A DNA stretch of 64,000 nt from Bradyrhizobium sp. Ash2021 (GCF_031202265.1 NZ_CP100604.1:2834501-2898500); one strand, 5' to 3'; counted from the stretch's first letter, positions 18,029 through 27,475 are shown. Notes: a model not told the origin generated them from the letters alone. Numbers and translations are program-made.

Positions 18029-18334
18029 CTATTCCTCCGGCTCGGTCGTGAACAGCAGCGGATAGCCCTTGGCGCGGCCAGCATCGGTGGCGCGCGTCGC
18101 CTTGGTCTCGGCGACGTCCTTGGTGAAGACCGCAACCACGCAGACGCCGCGCCGGTGCGCCGTTATCATGACCTTGTGGGCCTGGTCCTCGGTCATGCGG
18201 AATTCCGCCTTCAGCACGGTAACGACGAATTCGCGCGGCGTGTAGTCGTCATTGACGAGGATGACTTTGTGCAGGCGCGGCCGTTCGGTCTTGGTCTTGA
18301 CCCTGGTTTTCGGCGTGACGACGGTCTCGGGCAT
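18029..18334 (-). CDS. clpS: ATP-dependent Clp protease adaptor ClpS
   Basis: A 101-residue adaptor that binds ClpA and presents N-degron substrates to ClpAP. The core VILVNDDYTPREFVVTVLK contains the Asn-Asp-Asp that recognises the substrate amino group. MTEDQAHKVMITAHRRG and VAVFTKDVAETK follow. Start at ATG 18334 has AGGAGG 8 bases upstream; a GTG at 18343 would lie too close to it. The longer basic N-terminus and the EPEE tail are typical of a second alphaproteobacterial ClpS type (from memory). clpA is not in the window. Confidence 0.93.
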   Translation of the reverse strand: MPETVVTPKTRVKTKTERPRLHKVILVNDDYTPREFVVTVLKAEFRMTEDQAHKVMITAHRRGVCVVAVFTKDVAETKATRATDAGRAKGYPLLFTTEPEE

Positions 18335-18418
18335 TCCAGGCACCTCCTGGCGCCTTGCGGTTGTTCGACGAGAATATCGCCTTCCTGCCGGCCGTGGAAC
18401 CGGCGGTTTTGCAGTCCG

Positions 18419-19297
18419 TCATTGCAGCGGCGGCACGGTGCGCAAATAGGCGACGATATCGGCCAAATCAGAGCCCTTGAGCGCCGCGTAATAGCCATAA
18501 GCCATCGGCGGCTTCAGCGGCCGTCCGTCGCGCGCGACGCCTTCGGTAACAGCCCGGACGATTTCAGCGTCGGTCCACGCGCCGATACCGGCCGTTGGAT
18601 GCGATGTGATGTTGGCGGCGGTGCTGCTTGCGGTACCATCCGGCGAGCCCTCGCGCAGCGGGAAAACCCTGCCGCCGCGGCCAAGGCCGGTCTTGAAATC
18701 GGACACGCCGCGCGACCATGCCGAGTGGCATTCCATGCAATGGCCGATGGTGACGAGATAGGCGCCGCGCCGGACCGGATCGACGAACATGGATTTACTG
18801 AAACCCGCATCGGCGTCCGGATAGGGATCGCGACGCACCGGGACCTTGTAGACGGGATCGGGGACCTGATTCCGGACCGCCTTGACGGTGCGCAAATAGG
18901 CGATGACGGCATCGAGATCGTCCGGCAGCAGCGCCTTGTAGAAATTGGCCGGCATGATCGCGGCCAGCGCAGCGCCGGAGAGATGGCCATGGTCCGGGCG
19001 TATGCCCTCGACCAGCGCGCGCCTGATCTCGGCATCGCTCCAGCTTCCGATTCCGGTCTCGGCGTCGGGCGTGATGTTCGGCGCGGTGGCGTCGAAGGCC
19101 GGCGTTGTGAAAGAGAGGCCACCGGACAGTGCCCGGTCGGCGATCAGCTTGCCTTCACCATCGCGCGGGCTATGGCAGTTGCCGCAGGCCATGATGGTGT
19201 TGACGAGATAGTTGCCGCGCTCGGCCGGCGTTTCCGCTTTGGCCCCGTTTGAGACGGCCAGCAGTAATGCGCAAGCCGCGATGCCGCTACGAACCAT
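18419..19297 (-). CDS. Diheme c-type cytochrome, periplasmic
   Basis: A 292-residue protein with a signal peptide (cleaved near GAKAET) and two cytochrome c domains. The heme motifs are CGNCH (domain 1) and CMECH (domain 2). Each domain has a downstream Met-containing segment suited to axial ligation. Such proteins often serve as electron-transfer subunits of alcohol, aldehyde or gluconate dehydrogenases, but no dehydrogenase gene is next to it. Start at ATG 19297 (MVRSGIAACALLL); a longer frame to 19330 lacks a signal-like start. Confidence 0.88.
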   Translation of the reverse strand: MVRSGIAACALLLAVSNGAKAETPAERGNYLVNTIMACGNCHSPRDGEGKLIADRALSGGLSFTTPAFDATAPNITPDAETGIGSWSDAEIRRALVEGIRPDHGHLSGAALAAIMPANFYKALLPDDLDAVIAYLRTVKAVRNQVPDPVYKVPVRRDPYPDADAGFSKSMFVDPVRRGAYLVTIGHCMECHSAWSRGVSDFKTGLGRGGRVFPLREGSPDGTASSTAANITSHPTAGIGAWTDAEIVRAVTEGVARDGRPLKPPMAYGYYAALKGSDLADIVAYLRTVPPLQ

Positions 19298-19393
19298 GAT
19301 GCCCTCCGATTCCGGGGACTTGTATCGCATGACAGGGCCAACGCCGCAAAGCCGGTCGCCCCGGCAGGCCTCAGGCCCTGGGCGAGATCGGGG

Positions 19394-20236
19394 TCATCGT
19401 GCGATCACGGCGGCAAAATCCTTGACCACACCGGGGTCGAGCTTTTTCGCCGCCGCGATGTCGGCTTCAGCGCCTTTGCCGTCGTTTCGCTTCAGCCTGG
19501 CGAGGCCGCGGCCGTAAAGCGCCAGCGGCGTTTCCGGATCGAGGCCGATGGCGGTGTCGTAATCGGCGACCGCGCGCTCGTAATCCTGCTTGTCGTAGTA
19601 AGCCAGGGCGCCGTTGTTCAAGGCCCGGACGGATTTGGCGTTGAGCCGGATCGCCTCGGAGAAATCGGCGATGGCCCGATCGAGATCCTTCTTGTGGTAA
19701 TACACGGTGCCGCGACCGTTGAACGCGGTTGCGTATTTCGGGTTCAGTGTGATCGCCTGATCGTAGTCGGCGATGGCGCGGTCATACTCGCCTTTGTTGC
19801 GATAGGCGATGCCGCGATCGCTGAAGGCCTGGGCCAGCGCAGGATCGAGCTTGATCGCCTGGTCGAAATCCGCAATCGCCTGATCGAAATGTTGCGTGTG
19901 CAGGTAGGCGAGGCCGCGATTATAGAATGTCGAGGCCACGGTCGGGTCGAGCCGGGCCGAGGTCGAGTAGTCGGACAACGCGCGAACCCAATCGTCCCGG
20001 GCCGCATGCCCTACGCCGCGGTTGTTGTACGCATCGGCCGTCGCCGCATCGGCATGATGGCCGCTGAGCAGGAAAGCCGTGCAGCCCGAGATCTGCATCT
20101 CCGGCGTGACGTCGCCCTTGCCGTAGCACCAGTCGCGTTGCTGCGACGTCTCGGCTGACGCGCCGGCCGTCATCAGCAGCATTGGGGCGACAATTCCGAG
20201 GGCCGCAAGGCTGCGGCGAAAGGCTGTCTTATTCAT
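19394..20236 (-). CDS. Tetratricopeptide repeat protein, secreted
   Basis: A 280-residue protein with a signal peptide (MNKTAFRRSLAALGIVAP...ASA). The mature start contains a Cys pair (DWCYGKG, ISGCTAF). At least six TPR units run to the end, with the repeating pattern AIADFDQAIKLDP / AIADYDQAITLNP. A periplasmic protein-protein scaffold is the natural reading; no partner is obvious. It is 97 bases upstream of the diheme cytochrome gene on the same strand and may be cotranscribed with it. Confidence 0.88.
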   Translation of the reverse strand: MNKTAFRRSLAALGIVAPMLLMTAGASAETSQQRDWCYGKGDVTPEMQISGCTAFLLSGHHADAATADAYNNRGVGHAARDDWVRALSDYSTSARLDPTVASTFYNRGLAYLHTQHFDQAIADFDQAIKLDPALAQAFSDRGIAYRNKGEYDRAIADYDQAITLNPKYATAFNGRGTVYYHKKDLDRAIADFSEAIRLNAKSVRALNNGALAYYDKQDYERAVADYDTAIGLDPETPLALYGRGLARLKRNDGKGAEADIAAAKKLDPGVVKDFAAVIAR

Positions 20237-20464
20237 GGAAAATCCTGCGCATCGAACCGGCTCTTCTCAGTGTGCCCGGCGCTGCGGTTGGTTCAATTCG
20301 GCGGAACAGCGGCGGCGATGGCGAAGCCTCGTCGAAATTAAGGCAAGCCGATTGACTTGCAGGTGACTTGCAGGTGACTTGAATGTGTAGGGACGGCCCA
20401 TCTTCCCGCTTTTCGAAGCCTGGCTTGCATGTCACCATTGCGGCCAGACGACGGGAGGGCCGCT

Positions 20465-21316
20465 ATGCGCTGGTATGTCTCGATCGGGGCTGTGCTTGTC
20501 GCGGGCGTGCTGGCCGGCGGCGATGTCGCCGGCGTGGCAGCGCCGCGCCCGGCGGTGCAGCCGGGCCATCGATTGGCCGACAAGGAAGCCACGCCCTCCG
20601 TCGATGTCGAACTGGCTCTCGCCGTCGATGTCTCCTATTCGATGGACATGGATGAACTGGCGATCCAGCGCGAGGGTTACGCGCAGGCCCTCGTTTCCAA
20701 GGAGTTCCTGCAGGCGCTCAAGACCGGCCCGAACGGCAAGATCGCGGTGACCTATTTCGAGTGGGCGGCGTCCAGCGACCAGAAGATCATCATCCCGTGG
20801 CGGGTGATCGACGGCCCCGAAACCGCGGACGCCGTCGCCAACGAAATCATGAAAACCCCGATCCGCCGGGCGTCGCGCACCTCGATCTCGGGCGCGATCA
20901 ATTTCGCGATGCCGCTGTTCGACGAGAATCCGCATCGGGGCATCCGGCGCGTGATCGATATTTCCGGCGACGGTCCCAACAACAATGGCGGCCCGGTGGT
21001 GCAGGCGCGCGATGCCGCGCTGGAGAAGGGCATCGTCATCAACGGCCTGCCGATCATGGTGAAGGAGCCGTCCTATTCCACCATGGATATCGACAATCTC
21101 GACTTCTATTACGAGGACTGCGTGATCGGCGGCCCCGGTTCCTTCGTGGTGGCGATCAAGGACCGCGAGAAGTTCAAGGAGGCGATCCGCACCAAGCTGC
21201 TGCTCGAAGTCGCGGGCCGCACCCCGGAACACAAGGTCGTGCCGGTGGCCGAGAAGGAGCCGCGCGTCAGCTGCCTGATCGGCGAGAAGATCTGGCAGGA
21301 CCGCTGGGGGCGATAA
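20465..21316 (+). CDS. DUF1194 domain protein (von Willebrand factor A fold), secreted
   Basis: A 283-residue protein with an N-terminal signal sequence, followed by a vWA-like fold. The MIDAS-type motif is DVSYSMDMDE, with ISGDGPNNNGG later. The C-terminus has Cys in YYEDCVIGG and VSCLIGEK. DUF1194 proteins have no defined function; metal-dependent protein binding in the periplasm is inferred. Start ATG 20465 follows GGGAGGG. Divergent from the TPR gene; the 228-base gap contains two and a half copies of an 11-base repeat (TGACTTGCAGG, about 20354-20380). Confidence 0.85.
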   Translation: MRWYVSIGAVLVAGVLAGGDVAGVAAPRPAVQPGHRLADKEATPSVDVELALAVDVSYSMDMDELAIQREGYAQALVSKEFLQALKTGPNGKIAVTYFEWAASSDQKIIIPWRVIDGPETADAVANEIMKTPIRRASRTSISGAINFAMPLFDENPHRGIRRVIDISGDGPNNNGGPVVQARDAALEKGIVINGLPIMVKEPSYSTMDIDNLDFYYEDCVIGGPGSFVVAIKDREKFKEAIRTKLLLEVAGRTPEHKVVPVAEKEPRVSCLIGEKIWQDRWGR

Positions 21317-21321
21317 GTCCG

Positions 21322-21456
21322 TTGCCAGCGTAGGGCAGGCAAGGTGGTCGGCGGACGTTGGCCTTGGTCAGCCTTGGGATTGATGACGAGATCGAACTTG
21401 GTTGGCGGCTCGATGGGAGGGGCAGCCGGTTTCGCGCCGCGCAAAACCTTGTCGTG
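21322..21456 (-). pseudogene. C-terminal remnant of an ABC_sub_bind-type substrate-binding protein
   Basis: The minus frame reads KVLRGAKPAAPPIEPPTKFD, LVINPK, then a scrambled end with PPTTLPAL. This matches the conserved C-terminal block of the ABC_sub_bind (pfam04392-like) proteins common in Bradyrhizobium, roughly ILKGAKPADLPVEQPTKF, LVINLKTAK, LGLTVPPTLLA. Only about 45 codons remain, directly after the kup stop. It is recognised from memory of the family, so a profile search would be the test. Confidence 0.6.
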
Positions 21457-21460
21457 GTGT

Positions 21461-23398
21461 CTAAATTGAAACCTGTCGCCCGATCTCAACGACCTGATCG
21501 CTGGGGAGGCTGAAGAAGTCGCTAACATGGACGGCGTTGCGCTCCATCACGGCAAAGAACCGCTCCTGCCAGGCAGGCAAGCCCATGCCGTCTTCGCGGC
21601 CGACCACCGTCTCATGGCCCACATAATAGGTCACGTCGTCGAGGTCGATGGTGCATCCCAGCGCCTTGCCGGCCGTAAGCAGTTCCGGAATATGCGGGCG
21701 CTCCATGAAGCCGAAACGCGTTTCCGCACGCCAGAAATTTGGCGCGACTTCGTCGATTGTCATGCGGTTGCCGGCCGCGACCCACGGCACCGACTGGATT
21801 TCCACGCGCAGTACGAAGAGATGCTCATGCAATGCACGGTTATGCTTGACGTGCCAGGCCATGACCGGCGGCGTATCGCGCTCGGTCCGGGTCAGGAACA
21901 CGGCCGTGCCGGGAACGCGTGGAATGCCTTTGGATTGAATATCCTTCATGAATTCCGGGACCGGGATCAGAAAATCATGCATTCGGGCCATCACGGCCGC
22001 CGCTCCGCGATGCCAGATCCACATCAAGCCGTACACAGAGATAGCCAGGATAAGCGGCACATATCCGCCCTCGGCAATCTTTGTCAGGTTAGCAAGGAAG
22101 AAGGCGCTATCGACGATGAGAAAGAAGGCTGCAACAGAGCCGGCAGCTAACATGCTCCAGCCCCAGACCTCGCGCATCGCAATGAAAAGCAGTGCCGACG
22201 TCATCAGCATCGTCAGCGAAACCGCGATGCCGTAGGCAGCCGCCAGATTGTCGGATTTGCCAAACCCGATTGTGAGCCCGAGAGTTACGAACATCAGCAG
22301 CCAGTTGACGACACCGACGTAAATCTGGCCGTAACCTTCCGATGAGGTCTGCTTGATCCGCAGCCTTGGCAGCCAGCCGAGCTGGATTGCCTGCCGTGTC
22401 ATCGAGAAAGCGCCCGTTATGATCGATTGGCTGGCAATGATCGTCGCTACTGTCGCCAGCGCGATGAGCGGAATCAGGAGCCCCCCGGGACAAAGCCGAA
22501 AGAAAATATTGCCGTCCGTCGGGACACCTTCAAGAACCAGCGCCGCCTGCCCGGCATAGTTGAGGATCAGACTGGGGAAGACGACCGCGAACCATGCCAG
22601 TGTAATGGGGCCCCTGCCGAAATGACCCATATCAGCATAGAGAGCTTCGGCGCCGGTGACGCAGAGAAACACCGCGCCCAAAACCAGAAAGCCGGTGCCC
22701 CCATGTGAGAACAGATACGACAGACCGTAGACAGGATTGAGCGCGGCGAACACGGAAGGATGCTGGACAATGCCTGAAATTCCCATCAACGCGAGGGCGA
22801 CAAACCAGAGCAGCATTATTGGACCAAAATAATAGCCAATCGCTGCTGTTCCCCGTGACTGGATGGCAAACAGCGCGAGCAGAATCGCCGCCGCGGCGGG
22901 AACAACATAGGACTGAAATACCGGAGTCGCCATGTTCAGGCCCTCCAGTGCCGACAGCACCGAAATCGCCGGCGTAATCGCCCCATCACCGTAGATCAGG
23001 GCCGCCCCGAACAGGCCGACCGCCACGATGGTAGGCCGCCGTTGCTTCTTAACTCCCAACAAGGCCATCAAGGCCAGAATGCCACCCTCGCCGTCATTGT
23101 CGACGCGCATAGCGAACGAGACATATTTGACCGTTGTAATGATGAAGAGAGTCCAGAGCACGAGCGAAAGCGCGCCCAGGATAATATCTGCGTCGGGAGG
23201 GCCTTCGGTGGCGCCGAGAATGGTCTTGAACGTATAAAGAGGGCTGGTCCCGATATCGCCGAATACGATACCGAGCGCCGACAGACCGAGCGTTTGCAGC
23301 TTACCCTGCGGAGCTTGTCGCGCTGCCTCGGCAGCAGTGGTTGCTGGATTTTCGATCAATGTACCGTCCAGAACAGAAATTTGATTGCCCGACAGCAA
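21461..23398 (-). CDS. kup: Low-affinity potassium uptake protein Kup
   Basis: A 645-residue KUP/HAK/KT family potassium:proton symporter of the inner membrane. The N-terminal signature GIVFGDIGTSPLYTFK is clear, then DNDGEGGILALMALL and GDGAITPAISVLSALEG. About 12 membrane segments fill residues 35-460, followed by a cytoplasmic C-terminal domain of about 180 residues with VFLTRTERDTPP. Full length for the family. It is flanked downstream by an ABC_sub_bind remnant and upstream by about 350 non-coding bases. Confidence 0.95.
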   Translation of the reverse strand: MLSGNQISVLDGTLIENPATTAAEAARQAPQGKLQTLGLSALGIVFGDIGTSPLYTFKTILGATEGPPDADIILGALSLVLWTLFIITTVKYVSFAMRVDNDGEGGILALMALLGVKKQRRPTIVAVGLFGAALIYGDGAITPAISVLSALEGLNMATPVFQSYVVPAAAAILLALFAIQSRGTAAIGYYFGPIMLLWFVALALMGISGIVQHPSVFAALNPVYGLSYLFSHGGTGFLVLGAVFLCVTGAEALYADMGHFGRGPITLAWFAVVFPSLILNYAGQAALVLEGVPTDGNIFFRLCPGGLLIPLIALATVATIIASQSIITGAFSMTRQAIQLGWLPRLRIKQTSSEGYGQIYVGVVNWLLMFVTLGLTIGFGKSDNLAAAYGIAVSLTMLMTSALLFIAMREVWGWSMLAAGSVAAFFLIVDSAFFLANLTKIAEGGYVPLILAISVYGLMWIWHRGAAAVMARMHDFLIPVPEFMKDIQSKGIPRVPGTAVFLTRTERDTPPVMAWHVKHNRALHEHLFVLRVEIQSVPWVAAGNRMTIDEVAPNFWRAETRFGFMERPHIPELLTAGKALGCTIDLDDVTYYVGHETVVGREDGMGLPAWQERFFAVMERNAVHVSDFFSLPSDQVVEIGRQVSI

Positions 23399-23746
23399 AC
23401 AGCCTTCCGGGCGATCAAGTTACTTCATTGGATAAAGCCGGAGTTGTGGCAATAGCCAATCGCATTCCCTGCAAACTATCAACTTGTATTGCGACAATCA
23501 GGGCTCCTGGTTTTCGAGTGTCAAATGCCGTTGCCCGAGAAAATATAAACGGCATGGCGACGATTGACGCGATTGTTGCGCGCAATGTTTATTGCCTCCG
23601 TTGCCCTGTCTCGCAAAGTACTCTCATGGAACCTTCAAGGATACTGGTTCTCGCAGGACCCGCGATTGCTACATGGTTAGAGGGCGGCCTTCATCAAGCT
23701 CGCATCAATCCGCATCTGGCTGCGTGCTAATGAGTCCACACCCCAG
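23399..23746. other. Intergenic region upstream of kup
   Basis: About 350 bases, visibly lower in GC than the neighbours. I see no gene or remnant; the + strand frame of 23341-23730 mostly lacks coding character. It should hold the kup promoter. Confidence 0.4.
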
Positions 23747-25057
23747 CTAGTGCGGATTTTCCAGGCTGAACAGTTCCGACTGCTCGTCATAGGCGAACAG
23801 TTCCGCGTAACGTCCCCACGACACGATGGTCTTGAGCGTTTCGTCGGCCTGATCTTCCGCCATGTAGTCCTCGAGCTCGTTGCGGAAGCGCGCAACCGGC
23901 GCCGAGTGCGAAGGCCGCTCGTCGAGGACGCGGCGGATCAGGCCCATCACCGGCACATAGTTGATGAGATGTTCGGCGAACAGTTTCTTGCGGGCGTCGG
24001 TTTCAAGATGGGCAAAGCGCTTGCCGGCGTCCGTCAGCATGAGGTCGCCTTCGCTCAGCTGGGCAAATCTCAGCAATTGCAGAGATTCGCCGAGGTGGAA
24101 TATTTCGTCGGCTTCGAGTTGCAGGCTGTTGGCGAGCACCGGCAGGTCCGCATGCCCTGCATAGGGTGGTCCCGCGAGCGTCTCGATCAGGCCCGATAGC
24201 ACGTTCGACGAGACGTGCTGGAGGATCATGCCGACGCCGCTGCCGGGGATGCCCTCGATGGCCGGCGTCTTGGCCTCCGCGCGCTGCGTCATGCGGGCAT
24301 AGATGCTGTCGACCAGCTGCCGGAATGCCGGATCGAGACGATTGCGCGGGTGCGGCAGGTCGACCCTGATCTCGGCCGCGATCCGGCCGGGATTGGACGA
24401 GAAGACCAAAATGCGGTCGCACATCAATACCGCTTCCTCGATGTTGTGCGTCACCATCAGCACCGACTTGATCGGCAACCGGCCTTCGATCCAGAGATCG
24501 ACCATGTCGGTACGCAACGTCTCGGCGGTCAGCACGTCGAGCGCCGAAAACGGCTCGTCCATCAAGAGCAGGTCCGGATGAACCACCAGCGCCCGCGCAA
24601 ATCCGACGCGCTGGCGCATCCCGCCCGACAATTCCTTGGGGTAGGCGGACTCGAAGCCGTCGAGACCGATCAGGTCGATCGCCGCCAGAGCGCGCGTGCG
24701 GCGTTCGACGCTGTCGATTCCAAGCGCCTCCAGTCCCAGTTCGACGTTCTGCAGAACCGTTAGCCAGGGAAACAGCGCAAACGACTGAAACACCATCGAG
24801 ACGCCGTTCGGCGGTCCCATGATCGTCTCGCCGCGGCATTTGGCATCGCCCGACGACGGCGCGATCAGGCCGGCGATAATCCGCAGCAGCGTCGACTTGC
24901 CCGAGCCGGACCGCCCGAGCAGGCCGACGATTTCGCCGGAATGGAGCGTCAGATCGACTTTTTCGAGGACCAGCAATTCCTCGCCGCTGCCTTTCGGAAA
25001 TGACCGGCAGACGCCGCGGATGTCGAGCAGGCTGGCCTGATTGAGTTGATCGAGCAT
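23747..25057 (-). CDS. ABC transporter ATP-binding protein with AAA-associated C-terminal domain
   Basis: A 436-residue ATPase of the nitrate/sulfonate/taurine-type importers. Walker A is GRSGSGKST, the signature is LSGGMRQRVGFARA, and Walker B is LLLMDEPFSALD, with switch His in MVTHNIEEA. After the ATPase domain (about 1-245) comes an extra domain of about 170 residues (HVSSNVLSGLIETL ... ELFSLENPH), the AAA-associated C-terminal type. AGGAGA precedes ATG 25057. It follows the double permease gene by 13 bases. No substrate-binding protein is present in the window, so the substrate is unknown. Confidence 0.9.
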   Translation of the reverse strand: MLDQLNQASLLDIRGVCRSFPKGSGEELLVLEKVDLTLHSGEIVGLLGRSGSGKSTLLRIIAGLIAPSSGDAKCRGETIMGPPNGVSMVFQSFALFPWLTVLQNVELGLEALGIDSVERRTRALAAIDLIGLDGFESAYPKELSGGMRQRVGFARALVVHPDLLLMDEPFSALDVLTAETLRTDMVDLWIEGRLPIKSVLMVTHNIEEAVLMCDRILVFSSNPGRIAAEIRVDLPHPRNRLDPAFRQLVDSIYARMTQRAEAKTPAIEGIPGSGVGMILQHVSSNVLSGLIETLAGPPYAGHADLPVLANSLQLEADEIFHLGESLQLLRFAQLSEGDLMLTDAGKRFAHLETDARKKLFAEHLINYVPVMGLIRRVLDERPSHSAPVARFRNELEDYMAEDQADETLKTIVSWGRYAELFAYDEQSELFSLENPH

Positions 25058-25070
25058 CGGTTTCTCCTGA

Positions 25071-26810
25071 TCAGCCGAGGCGAAGACGGCGTTCGGCGAA
25101 GGCATAGAGCGGCCTCCAGAACAGCCGGTTGAAGAGCGTCACCAGCACGCACATGATGGCGATGCCGAGGACGACCCGGGGGAAGTCGCCGGTCTCGGTC
25201 GCCGTCGCTATATAGGCGCCGAGGCCGGTAGCCGTCAGATGGGTGTCGCCCCAGCTTGCGACCTCCGCGACGATGGCGGCATTCCATGACCCGCCCGACG
25301 CGGTGATCGCACCGGTGATGTAGTACGGAAAAATTCCGGGCAGGATGACCTTGATCCACCATCGCCATCCCTTCAGATGGAAGCTGCCGGCAGCCTCCCG
25401 AAGATCGGTCGGGAACGCGCTGGCGCCTGCGATGACGTTGAACAGGATATACCACTGGGTGCCCAGGATCATCAGCGGGCTGAGCCAGACGTTGGTGTTC
25501 AGGCCGTAGCGAACGATCATCACCACAAAGACCGGAAAGGCAAGGTTGGCGGGAAACGCGGCCAGGAACTGCGCCAGCGGCTGGATTCGCTCGGCCAATT
25601 TCGGCCGAAGTCCGATCCAGACCCCGACCGGCACCCATATCAGGGTCGCCAGCGCAATCAGCACGATCACACGCGCCAGCGTAATGAAGCCGTATCCGAC
25701 GGCGCTGAACAGGTCCGATGGGCCCAACGTCGCCGAGAGATATCGATAGATCCGCCAGGCCGCGTCGCCGGTGCATGCCATGACGATGGCAAGCCAGACG
25801 GCGTCGACGATGCGTGACGGTTGGCGGCCGCGTCTCGTTGCCGTTTTGAATCGGCCTGGAAGCCCGATGTGCAAATTCGAGATGGCCTTGTTGAGCGCCG
25901 CGAACGGGTAAGTCAGGACGCGAAACGCGCGCGTCCGGCGAAACAGGTCGAGCATCCAGGATGCCGGCGCGCTCGCCGAGGCGGTCTGCTCGAAGCGGAA
26001 TTTATCGGCCCAGGCCACCACGGGGCGAAACAGCAACTGGTCGTAGGCGAGGATGACGAGAAACATGGCCAGGAGGGCGTAGCCGATCGCGGCGAGATTC
26101 TGCTGTTTGATGGCCAGCGCGACATAGGAGCCGATACCCGGCAACGTGACCGTGGTGTTGCCGACCGTGATCGCTTCGGACGCCACCACGAAGAACCATC
26201 CGCCCGACATCGACATCATCGTATTCCAGATCAGGCCCGGCATGGCGAAGGGGACGTCGAGCCGCCAGAAGCGCTGCCATCCGCTGAGGTGAAAGCTTTG
26301 CGACGCCTCTTCCAGGTCCTTCGGGACATTGCGCATCGACTGATACATGCTGAACGTCATGTTCCAGGCCTGGCTGGTGAAGATCGCGAACACGCAGGCG
26401 AGTTCGGCGCCGAACACCTGGCCGGGGAACAGATTCAGGAAGAACACCACGGTGAAGGTGAGGAAGCCGAGGATCGGCACCGACTGCAGGATGTCGAGCA
26501 GCGGGATCAGCACCATCTCGGCGCGGCGGCTCTTGGCGGCAAGGGCCGCATAGATGAAGGTGAAGATGATCGAGCAGACGATGGCGAGCAGCATCCGCAT
26601 GGTCGTCCGCAACGCATAGGCCGGCAGATGCGCCGGATCGAGCGTTACCGGATCAACATCTAGCGCCGACAAGGGAAGGGCGGTCTGCTCGCCGCCATAG
26701 ACGATCAGCACCATGGCGCCGATCACGAGCACCAGCGCGACGGCGTCCCAGACGTTGGGCCGCAGCGCCTGCCCCAATCTCGGCGACAGAATCTCTTGAA
26801 GGGTCATCAC
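25071..26810 (-). CDS. ABC transporter permease, two fused permease domains
   Basis: A 579-residue inner-membrane protein with two BPD_transp_1 permease domains in one chain, about residues 65-275 and 365-570. Each has an EAA-type loop: EEASQSFHLSGWQRFWRLDV in the first and REAAGSFHLKGWRWWIKVIL in the second. A fused dimer replaces the usual two permease subunits. With the ATPase gene just downstream it makes a complete membrane core of an importer of the nitrate/sulfonate/bicarbonate class. Substrate unknown. Confidence 0.9.
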   Translation of the reverse strand: MMTLQEILSPRLGQALRPNVWDAVALVLVIGAMVLIVYGGEQTALPLSALDVDPVTLDPAHLPAYALRTTMRMLLAIVCSIIFTFIYAALAAKSRRAEMVLIPLLDILQSVPILGFLTFTVVFFLNLFPGQVFGAELACVFAIFTSQAWNMTFSMYQSMRNVPKDLEEASQSFHLSGWQRFWRLDVPFAMPGLIWNTMMSMSGGWFFVVASEAITVGNTTVTLPGIGSYVALAIKQQNLAAIGYALLAMFLVILAYDQLLFRPVVAWADKFRFEQTASASAPASWMLDLFRRTRAFRVLTYPFAALNKAISNLHIGLPGRFKTATRRGRQPSRIVDAVWLAIVMACTGDAAWRIYRYLSATLGPSDLFSAVGYGFITLARVIVLIALATLIWVPVGVWIGLRPKLAERIQPLAQFLAAFPANLAFPVFVVMIVRYGLNTNVWLSPLMILGTQWYILFNVIAGASAFPTDLREAAGSFHLKGWRWWIKVILPGIFPYYITGAITASGGSWNAAIVAEVASWGDTHLTATGLGAYIATATETGDFPRVVLGIAIMCVLVTLFNRLFWRPLYAFAERRLRLG

Positions 26811-27475
26811 TGCCGCCTTGTCCAGAATTCGTCATCGTCATCGTGTCCGCCGTGACTGCACGGCTGTCGCGTGCGAGCCCGATCGAGCCCGGCGTCCGCG
26901 AATACGTCCTTCCAGGGTCGGCCGCGGCGATTCATCGTGTGAATTTTTTGCAGCGCAGGCATCACCGCAATCATGTCGGCGCGCTGCCGGCAAGGAAATG
27001 AAGCAATCGATTTCCTCCGTCCGGAGTTGCCGATGATCGCGTCAAAAGCCGTAGCCGGGAGAGGCGCCGTTCTTCATCGGCGCTTATGCGAATCGTTCGC
27101 AGTTGCAATAGACGATCCGGCGATTTCCGCGAAGCGACGTCGATTCCGATTTGGTTAACCTCCCGACCCTTACGTCTATCCATACAAATCCGACCGTAAA
27201 ATGAATATGACAGGGCTCCGAATTTCTCCTCGGCAGCATGTCCTGAAGGCCGGAACGATCGCCTTTGGCGGCGCCGGCACCAGCTGCCGCAACCTGCGGC
27301 GGGGGCTCGCCGGATCGCATGCCGAAAGGCGAAACGGATCGGCATGATGTTCGCCATGGCAATACAGTGTGCCATTTCCTTAGGCAATCATCCGTCTTTC
27401 GTCGATCGCGATAAGCCACGCTTAATTCTTTAGCGGTAAAAATTGCCGGATTTCAAAACCGGATAGGCCCCTCAC
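26811..27475. other. Long intergenic region
   Basis: About 665 bases between the divergent permease and TadG-like genes. No intact gene is supported. The part 27201-27350 holds PilZ-like remnants (separate entry). The short frames on both strands elsewhere show no coding character that I can defend. Confidence 0.5.
27201..27350 (+). pseudogene. PilZ-domain remnant with internal deletion
   Basis: From ATG 27201 the frame reads SPRQHVLKAGTIAFGGAG then SCRNL, like the start of a PilZ domain (RxRVLKAGTIxF...CxVRNL). About 35 bases later another frame reads ACRKAKRIGMMFA, like the PilZ C-terminal block CRVVWRKxxRIGVxF. The middle of the domain is missing. Both pieces are short, so this is a suggestion only. 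Confidence 0.45.

Noticed and set aside
20352..20380. Tandem 11-base repeat TGACTTGCAGG
   Set aside because: Only two and a half copies; too short to be a CRISPR or an iteron array.
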